A DNA stretch of 12,757 nucleotides from Deltaproteobacteria bacterium (GTDB lineage Bacteria; Desulfobacterota; Syntrophia; Syntrophales; UBA5619), in the NCBI GenBank assembly GCA_026388345.1, contig JAPLJY010000084.1, positions 1 through 12,757 of the forward strand, in the 5' to 3' direction. The notes below the pieces were generated by a model, which was given only the letters and a program-made list of their open reading frames with translations, did not search any database and was not told where the DNA came from. Positions 7,730 through 12,757 of the stretch are shown piece by piece. Numbering within the stretch: the stretch's first letter is position 1; each line of letters opens with the position of its first letter. The position numbers and the translations under genes are program-made.

Positions 7730-8326
7730 TTATCGGGAAAAAGCAATCGCAGCGACGCGTTTCAGCGCGCAAACGACCTCGCACAAGGGGAGGCCCACGA
7801 CGTTCGTGCAGGAGCCGCGGATCTCCCGGATGAAGCAGCCGCCCATCCCCTGGACGGCGTAAGCGCCCGCCTTGTCGTAAGGCTCCCCCGTGCCCGTGTA
7901 CCAGGCCATCTCGTCGTCGGCGATTTCCCGGAAAAGGACGGACGATCCCACGACCTCGCGGATACGGACCTCGCGGTCCTGCCGGACAATGCTGAAGCCC
8001 GTGAAGACTTCGTGCTCCCGGCCGCTCAGTTTTCCGAGCATCTTCGTCGCCTCCGCAGGCGATCCCGGTTTCCCGAGGACCTCCCCCGCGACGACCACGA
8101 TCGTGTCGGCGCCGAGGACCCAGGCGTCCGGGTGAAAACGGGCGACGGAGAGCGCCTTTTCCTCGGAGAGACGCAGGACGTGTTCCCGGGGCGTCTCCTC
8201 CGGCCGGAAGGTCTCGTCAATGTTGCCTGGCATGATGTCGAAATTAAGGCCCATGAGCTTCAGGAGCTCGCCGCGGCGGGGTGATGCGGAGGCCAGGATG
8301 AACCTTCCCGAAGTCGTGATTCCCAT
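7730..8326 (-). CDS. maf: Maf/YhdE-like nucleoside triphosphate pyrophosphatase
   Basis: 198 residues from ATG 8326. The family signatures are present: L-A-S-A-S-P-R-R at 11-18, a conserved E-K-A helix at 56-58, G-A-D-T-I-V at 72-77 with catalytic D74, G-K-P, K-L-S-G-R-E-H-E-V-F-T, and the late E-P-Y-D-K-A-G-A-Y-A-V-Q-G-M-G-G-C-F block. The last block resembles the YhdE branch, which hydrolyses dTTP, UTP and modified relatives to the monophosphate and pyrophosphate as house-cleaning. The branch assignment is inference. ATG 8350 would add eight residues, but the promoter at 8366-8394 places the transcript start near 8359, which would leave almost no leader. ATG 8326 fits better and gives a length like E. 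coli YhdE. It is the first gene of the minus-strand run. Confidence 0.92.
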   Translation of the reverse strand: MGITTSGRFILASASPRRGELLKLMGLNFDIMPGNIDETFRPEETPREHVLRLSEEKALSVARFHPDAWVLGADTIVVVAGEVLGKPGSPAEATKMLGKLSGREHEVFTGFSIVRQDREVRIREVVGSSVLFREIADDEMAWYTGTGEPYDKAGAYAVQGMGGCFIREIRGSCTNVVGLPLCEVVCALKRVAAIAFSR

Positions 8327-8365
8327 GCAAATTTCCCCCGGTTTCCCCATTCGTCTTTCCCTTGT

Positions 8366-8394
8366 CTTATAGAGGAACGACCTTGCGGTGTCAA
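8366..8394 (-). promoter_or_regulatory. Strong sigma70-like promoter for maf-yggS and downstream genes
   Basis: On the minus strand a perfect TTGACA (8394-8389) is followed by exactly 17 bases and TATAAG (8371-8366, 5 of 6 matches). Transcription should start near 8359, about 33 bases before ATG 8326. The short gaps that follow (13, 74 and 37 bases) make a single transcript through the rubredoxin gene plausible. Confidence 0.7.
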
Positions 8395-8517
8395 GCACGC
8401 GGGGTAGTGGGTGCTCGGGGGCGGCGGGCCGGCGTCCGGGGAGAAGAGAAAATTTCCGCTGGACTTTTCACCGACTTGCGCCTAAGAAAAGGGCCGGAAT
8501 CCGCGGGGAGGGCGTCA

Positions 8518-8844
8518 ATGATGAACGGGAAAAAAATCCTCGGCGTACTGGCCGGTCTCATGCTGGTCTTCGTGCTTACCTGGCCGCTCGCGGCAGCGGA
8601 AAAGTCGTTCGACCTGACCATCCCGGGCTGCACCGCCTGAGGCCCCTTCGCGAGGATAAGTTCTATCCTCAAGGGCATGGACGGGATCATCAGCTTCGCG
8701 AGTCCGGCGGAAAACCGGATCCGGATCATCTTCGACGACCGGAAGACGGATCCGGAGAAGGTCACGCAGGCGCTTGTCCAGGGCGGCGTGGCCATTCCCG
8801 GGAAATCAACGCCCGCGACGGAAAAGCCGTTTTCCTATCAATGA
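8518..8844 (+). CDS. Secreted MerP/HMA-like selenoprotein with C-x-x-U motif (UGA recoded at 8638)
   Basis: 108 residues if the in-frame TGA at 8638-8640 is read as selenocysteine; 40 residues if it is a stop. GGGGAGGG lies five bases before ATG 8518 (a second ATG follows at 8521). Residues 5-27 form a signal peptide or anchor (I-L-G-V-L-A-G-L... ending A-A-A before E28). The mature part begins like an HMA domain: F-D-L-T-I-P-G-C38-T-A-U41-G-P-F. The TGA thus replaces the second cysteine of the metal/redox C-x-x-C. After it the same frame stays open for 67 codons and continues the HMA fold: A-R-I-S-S-I-L-K-G-M-D-G-I, then I-R-I-I-F-D-D and P-E-K-V-T-Q-A-L. A SECIS-like hairpin follows the TGA at the right distance. 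MerP-like proteins bind soft metals in the periplasm; the cargo is unknown. The alternative is a nonsense-mutated pseudogene, which the hairpin and intact downstream frame argue against. No sel genes are in the window. Confidence 0.78.
8642..8676 (+). promoter_or_regulatory. Bacterial SECIS-like hairpin directly after the in-frame UGA
   Basis: The upper stem GAGGATA (8652-8658) pairs perfectly with TATCCTC (8664-8670) around the 5-base loop AGTTC. A lower stem pairs 8642-8648 (GCCCCTT, one bulged C) with AAGGGC (8671-8676); a CGC bulge lies on the 5' side. The loop G at 8660 is the second loop base and is separated from the TGA by 19 bases. Known bacterial SECIS elements have a G among the first two loop bases, roughly 16-37 bases after the UGA, where SelB binds. 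The element is inside the coding frame, as in bacteria. Confidence 0.75.
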
Positions 8845-8858
8845 CGCAGCCAATCAAG

Positions 8859-8939
8859 TTACAGATATTCCTTTAAACCCTTCCTTTCGAAAATCTCCAC
8901 GACCTTCCGGACATCCTGCGACCGGCCCCGGCGGCCGAT
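8859..8939 (-). pseudogene. Possible C-terminal gene remnant next to the restriction-modification module
   Basis: The minus-strand frame ending at TAA 8861-8859 encodes 26 codons that read like a natural helical protein end (D-V-R-K-V-V-E-I-F-E-R-K-G-L-K-E-Y-L). It is closed upstream by an in-frame TGA at 8942-8940, inside the palindrome. There is no start codon or ribosome binding site for it. It may be the tail of a gene truncated when the downstream module arrived, or simply chance. I cannot name the parent protein. Confidence 0.22.
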
Positions 8940-8963
8940 TCAAAGTTTGAATCTTGAATTCAA
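8937..8963. promoter_or_regulatory. Two adjacent palindromes upstream of the restriction-modification gene (operator-like)
   Basis: GATTCAAA-G-TTTGAATC (8937-8953) is a perfect 8-bp palindrome around one base, immediately followed by the perfect palindrome TTGAATTCAA (8954-8963). ATTCAA/TTGAAT half-sites therefore occur four times in 27 bases. They lie about 90 bases before the start codon of the restriction-modification gene, where a repressor or controller protein could bind. No controller gene is visible in the window. Confidence 0.45.
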
Positions 8964-9050
8964 TTGCCAGATTGTCGGATTTCTGGTAGATTTCGATCCG
9001 GCTTCCGATTATCCGCCCGAATTATCCCGGTGCTAAGGAGATGTCCGATC

Positions 9051-12000
9051 ATGAACGCTCTGCGTTGCTACCTGCAAGAAGTTGAGAAGACCTTCTCCTC
9101 GGGTAACGCGACCGAGCATACCTACCGACCTTTCCTGAAGAGCGTCATCGAATCCCTTGCCGACGGCATCATCGCAACCAACGAACCAAGGCGCGAAGCC
9201 TGCGGCGCACCGGACTTCATTATCACACGGAACAGCCTTCCTGTCGGCTACATCGAAACCAAGGATATCGGCAAACCGCTTTCCGTCATTGAGAACGATG
9301 AACAGTTGAAACGCTACCGGTCACGTCTGGGAAATCTGATCCTGACCGATTACCTGGAGTTTCGCTGGTACGTCGGGGGTGAACACCGTCTGACGGCCCG
9401 CCTCGTTTCGGAGAGATTGAAGGGTGGCTTGAAGGTCAGTGGGGAAGGGGAAAAGCAGGTAGAGTCCCTCATTAAGGCTTTTCTTCAGGAAAGGGTCGCG
9501 CTAGTCAAAAGTCCAAAGGATCTTGCTGTGCGGATGGCAGCGCTGGCGCAGCATATCCGGGATACGATCCTGCGCGCCCTGGCAGATGAAGAGGGCGCAG
9601 GAACGCTCCACGCGCAGATGGAGGGATTCCGGAAGGTTCTGCTGCCCGAGATGACGGCAGAGCAGTTCGCCGATATGTATGCCCAGACGATCTGCTACGG
9701 CCTTTTTGCCGCCCGTTGTAACGTCCGCATGGGGAATGGAAGGCATTTCGTTCGCGAACAGGCCGCCTTCGATCTTCCCAAAACCAATCCGTTCCTCCGA
9801 AAAATGTTCAATCACATCGCCGGGCCGGATCTCGACGACCGCATCGCCTGGATCGTGGACGATCTCTCGAATCTGCTCGATCATACCGATATGGAGGGGA
9901 TTCTCCGAGATTTTGGCAAACGGACGCGTCAGGAAGACCCGATCATCCACTTCTATGAGACCTTCCTGAAATCCTACGACGCGAAGATGCGAGAAGCGCG
10001 AGGCGTCTACTATACCCCCGAGCCGGTCGTCTCCTACATCGTCCGCAGTGTGGACAACCTGCTGAAGAAGGATTTTCACATTCCGGATGGTCTGGCCGAC
10101 GCAGGCATGATCACCCTGAAAAATGACAAAACAGATGAATCAAAAGAGTTCCACCGGGTCCTGATCCTCGATCCTGCAACCGGTACGGGGACCTTCCTCC
10201 ACAGCGTCATCGATCTGATCCACGACCATATCCTGAAAGCAGGGCAAACGGGCGGCTGGAGCGGGGAAAAGGGCTATGTTGCGCAGCATCTTCTCCCCCG
10301 GATCTTCGGGTTCGAGCTCCTCATGGCGCCCTATGCCGTGGCCCACATGAAGCTCGGTCTTCAGCTTTCGAAAATCGGTTATGATTTCAGCGCCGACGAA
10401 CGTCTTCGCGTCTATCTGACAAACACGCTGGACGATGTGTTCAGCCTGAAATCCCTTTCACCGTTTGCCGAGTGGATCGCCAGAGAGGCCAATGCGGCGG
10501 GGGAGGTAAAGCAGGCGGCTCCGGTGATGGTTATCCTCGGCAATCCTCCCTACTCAGGACATTCGGCCAATAAAGGGCTATGGATCAACGATCTGCTCAA
10601 AGGTTTCGACCGGCGGACTGGCCGGAAGACGGACAGCTATTTCGAAGTGGATGGTAAATCACTCGGCGAGCGGAATCCCAAATGGCTCAACGATGATTAC
10701 GTCAAGTTCATCCGCTTTGCGCAATGGCGGATCGAGAAGACCGGCTACGGCGTCCTGGCCTTCGTGACCAACCACGGTTACCTGGACAACCCCACATTCC
10801 GGGGAATGCGCCAGAGCCTCATGCGGACCTTCGACGAGATCTATCTTCTTGATCTGCACGGCAACAGCAAGAAGAAGGAGCGCTCTCCGGACGGAACGAA
10901 GGACGTAAATGTCTTCGATATCCAGCAAGGAGTCGCCGTCGGCATTTTTGTCAAGAGGCTGAGCGAGGAACAGAAGGTGCCCGCCGTGGTCCGTCATGCC
11001 GATCTCTGGGGGCGCAGGGAGGTTTATGAAGATAGCCCGGAAGGGGAAAAACTTTCTGGTGGCAAGTACCACTGGCTCTGGGAAAACGAACTCGCGACCA
11101 CCGCATGGCGGACGCTGACGCCCCAATCGCCGTTTTACCTTTTTGTGCCGCAGGATGCGGACCTCCGTACCGAGTACGAAAGGGGTTGGAAAATCACGGA
11201 GATCATGCCGGTCAATGTCCTTGGTTTTCAAACACATCGCGACCATTTTGCTATCGATTTTGAAAGGGAGGTACTCCGCAGCCGCATGGCACAGATGAGG
11301 GACGAGGCCGTTTCTGACGACGACCTGCGCGTCCGCTACGATCTGCGTGACAACCGGGACTGGAGGTTGTCTGACGCGCGCAGTCGGTTGCGCGGCATGG
11401 ATGACTGGGAAAGTCACATCGTCAAATGCGCTTATCGCCCCTTCGATCCCCGCTTTTGCTATTTCAACGAAGCGGCAACAGATTATCCAAGACGCGAACT
11501 GCGAGACCATGTGGCGGGGAAAAGGACCCTCTGTTTCAATACGGTCCGTCAGACAAAGATGGCCACTTGGCAACACATTATCCTTTCCGATGCCCCGGCG
11601 CCTGCCGTCTATGTGGAAATCAAGGATGGGTCCACGTTGTTTCCGCTTTATCTCTATCCGGTCGATGACGATAGCGGAGGCCTCTTCGCTGCTAAGACCT
11701 CAACCCCGGTGGAGAAGGGAAAGGAGGAAGACGAAAAACCGACCACACTTCGCCCCAATCTATCACCGGCGTTCATCGAAGATTGCATCCACCGTCTTGG
11801 TATGGCCTTTATCTCCGACGGCAAGGGCGACCGGCTTCAAACCTTCGGCCCGGAAGATGTCTTTGACTACCTGTACGCCATCTTCCATTCGCCTGCGTAC
11901 CGGGAGCGATACGCCGAGCTCCTCAAGATCGACTTTCCCCGTCTTCCACTGACCTCCGATATCGAGCTGTTCCGGTCTCTCTGTGAAATAGGCGGGCGAC

Positions 12001-12356
12001 TGGTGGCGCTGCATCTCATGGAGACGCCGATTCATCTCATGACCTCCTATCCGATTGCCGGGAATAACACCGTCGAGGTGGTCCGTTACAGCGCCCCCGG
12101 GGAAGGATCGGAGATGGGCCGGGTCTGTATCAACAAGACGCAGTATTTCGAAGGGGTTCCGCCGGAGGTCTGGGCATTCCAGATCGGTGGCTATCAGGTC
12201 TGTCAGAAGTGGCTCAAGGACCGCAAAGGGCGGTTGCTCACCTATGATGACATTACGCATTATCAGCGGATCGTTGCAGTTCTGGCGGAGACCATTCGCC
12301 TGATGGCGGCCGTTGACGAAGCCATCGCCGCTAACGGCGGCTGGCCGATCGGATAA
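9051..12356 (+). CDS. Single-chain N6-adenine DNA methyltransferase with N-terminal nuclease motif (type IIG/ISP-like restriction-modification enzyme)
   Basis: 1101 residues. The start is ATG 9051, with AAGGAG about ten bases upstream; the open frame reaches back to 8964, but those codons lack protein-like character and cover the upstream region. Residues 54-71 carry a PD-(D/E)xK nuclease motif: P54-D55, then E69-T-K71 in G-Y-I-E-T-K. A helical region leads to G-V-Y-Y-T-P-E-P-V-V at 318-327 (motif X region), SAM-binding D374-P-A-T-G-T-G-T-F-L, and catalytic N498-P-P-Y501. This order is that of gamma-class N6-adenine methyltransferases. The C-terminal 500 residues should be the target-recognition part, similar in my recollection to the type ISP specificity domain. 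No helicase motifs are seen between nuclease and methylase, so it is closer to type IIG than to true type ISP enzymes. One polypeptide would both cut and protect DNA. The recognition sequence cannot be predicted here. Confidence 0.88.
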   Translation: MNALRCYLQEVEKTFSSGNATEHTYRPFLKSVIESLADGIIATNEPRREACGAPDFIITRNSLPVGYIETKDIGKPLSVIENDEQLKRYRSRLGNLILTDYLEFRWYVGGEHRLTARLVSERLKGGLKVSGEGEKQVESLIKAFLQERVALVKSPKDLAVRMAALAQHIRDTILRALADEEGAGTLHAQMEGFRKVLLPEMTAEQFADMYAQTICYGLFAARCNVRMGNGRHFVREQAAFDLPKTNPFLRKMFNHIAGPDLDDRIAWIVDDLSNLLDHTDMEGILRDFGKRTRQEDPIIHFYETFLKSYDAKMREARGVYYTPEPVVSYIVRSVDNLLKKDFHIPDGLADAGMITLKNDKTDESKEFHRVLILDPATGTGTFLHSVIDLIHDHILKAGQTGGWSGEKGYVAQHLLPRIFGFELLMAPYAVAHMKLGLQLSKIGYDFSADERLRVYLTNTLDDVFSLKSLSPFAEWIAREANAAGEVKQAAPVMVILGNPPYSGHSANKGLWINDLLKGFDRRTGRKTDSYFEVDGKSLGERNPKWLNDDYVKFIRFAQWRIEKTGYGVLAFVTNHGYLDNPTFRGMRQSLMRTFDEIYLLDLHGNSKKKERSPDGTKDVNVFDIQQGVAVGIFVKRLSEEQKVPAVVRHADLWGRREVYEDSPEGEKLSGGKYHWLWENELATTAWRTLTPQSPFYLFVPQDADLRTEYERGWKITEIMPVNVLGFQTHRDHFAIDFEREVLRSRMAQMRDEAVSDDDLRVRYDLRDNRDWRLSDARSRLRGMDDWESHIVKCAYRPFDPRFCYFNEAATDYPRRELRDHVAGKRTLCFNTVRQTKMATWQHIILSDAPAPAVYVEIKDGSTLFPLYLYPVDDDSGGLFAAKTSTPVEKGKEEDEKPTTLRPNLSPAFIEDCIHRLGMAFISDGKGDRLQTFGPEDVFDYLYAIFHSPAYRERYAELLKIDFPRLPLTSDIELFRSLCEIGGRLVALHLMETPIHLMTSYPIAGNNTVEVVRYSAPGEGSEMGRVCINKTQYFEGVPPEVWAFQIGGYQVCQKWLKDRKGRLLTYDDITHYQRIVAVLAETIRLMAAVDEAIAANGGWPIG

Positions 12357-12361
12357 GCAAA

Positions 12362-12757
12362 ATGGCAGTGCACAAACCGAATCTCTATATCATTGCCGGC
12401 CCCAATGGCGCCGGGAAAACGACCTTTGCCCGCGAATTCCTGCCCCACTATGTTGGCTGCCTGGAGTTCGTCAACGCCGATCTCATTGCTTACGGACTCT
12501 CTCCGTTTGCACCTGAGCGGGCCGCGATCCGGGCCGGAAGGATCGTTTTGGAGCAGATTCATACTCTTGGCCGAAATCAACGGGACTTCGGATTCGAGTC
12601 CACGCTGTCCGGAAAAACGCAAATCAGGTTGCTGCGCGATTTTAAGAAGAATGGCTATAACATTCACATTTTCTATCTGTGGATTCGCAGTGTGGAGCTT
12701 GCGATGGAGCGGATTGCCGATCGTGTGAGGAAAGGGGGACATTCCATTCCGGAGGAG
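12362..12757 (+). CDS. Zeta-toxin-like P-loop kinase (COG4185 type), C-terminus outside window
   Basis: 132 codons are seen, starting at ATG 12362, five bases after the stop of the restriction-modification gene; spacing implies coupled translation, and no strong separate ribosome binding site is visible. The Walker A motif is A-G-P-N-G-A-G-K19-T-T. It is followed by N-A-D40-L-I-A-Y-G-L-S-P, F-E-S-T-L-S-G at 78-84 (substrate/strand region typical of zeta-like kinases), and R-V-R-K-G-G-H near the cut end. Zeta toxins phosphorylate UDP-N-acetylglucosamine and are held by an epsilon antitoxin; COG4185 relatives are less well characterised and may act on other substrates. No antitoxin gene precedes it; one could follow beyond the window. 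The link with the upstream defence gene is from position only. Confidence 0.85.
   Translation, partial: MAVHKPNLYIIAGPNGAGKTTFAREFLPHYVGCLEFVNADLIAYGLSPFAPERAAIRAGRIVLEQIHTLGRNQRDFGFESTLSGKTQIRLLRDFKKNGYNIHIFYLWIRSVELAMERIADRVRKGGHSIPEE

Noticed and set aside
8638..8640. Reading the TGA as a simple nonsense mutation or true stop
   Set aside because: It sits exactly at the second Cys of C-x-x-C, the downstream frame is intact for 67 codons and a SECIS-like hairpin follows; kept only as the alternative explanation.
8388..8876. 162-codon plus-strand frame overlapping the selenoprotein
   Set aside because: It has no signal peptide or domain, and is in a different frame from the HMA-like sequence and its ribosome binding site.
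9051..12356. Full type ISP or type I restriction system with helicase
   Set aside because: No Walker A or DEAD-box helicase motifs lie between the nuclease motif and the methyltransferase motifs, and no hsdR or hsdS gene is visible.

Overview
The window looks like chromosomal DNA of an anaerobic, GC-rich bacterium, most likely of the Deltaproteobacteria / Desulfobacterota (Syntrophales- or Geobacter-like). This is inferred from gene content: a flavin reductase-rubredoxin fusion, an HDOD regulator, a two-helix membrane protein of a type I associate with that group, and a probable selenoprotein. No rRNA, tRNA or CRISPR array is visible.

Layout. (1) 1-892, minus: N-terminal part of a CHASE-domain membrane sensor, cut by the window edge, with a TTGACA-N17-TATTTT promoter and an inverted repeat in its leader. 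(2) 1156-2908, plus: an HDOD signalling protein and a metallo-beta-lactamase-fold hydrolase, visibly more AT-rich than their neighbours. (3) 2931-5472, plus: a copper pair, a 66-residue CopZ-like chaperone overlapping a CopA-type Cu(I) P1B-ATPase that carries an odd in-frame insert. (4) 8326 down to 5473, minus: a compact four-gene run, maf, yggS (PLP homeostasis protein), a two-helix membrane protein of unknown function, and a flavin reductase-rubredoxin protein. One strong sigma70-like promoter precedes maf. A perfect 27-bp inverted repeat sits between yggS and the membrane-protein gene and supplies the yggS stop codon. The last gene and copA converge with no base between their stop codons. 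(5) 8518-8844, plus: a secreted MerP/HMA-like protein whose frame is interrupted by one TGA exactly where the second cysteine of CxxC should be (C-T-A-U). A well-formed SECIS-like hairpin follows directly, so I read it as a selenoprotein. (6) 9051-12757, plus: a single-chain DNA methyltransferase-nuclease (type IIG/ISP-like restriction-modification enzyme) followed after 5 bases by a zeta-toxin-like P-loop kinase that runs off the window. This looks like an accessory defence module.

The most notable item is the CxxU metal-binding selenoprotein, which standard gene calling would record as a 40-residue fragment or a pseudogene. Next are the palindrome that ends yggS, the repeat-flanked insert in CopA, and the restriction enzyme/zeta-kinase pair behind palindromic operator-like sites.
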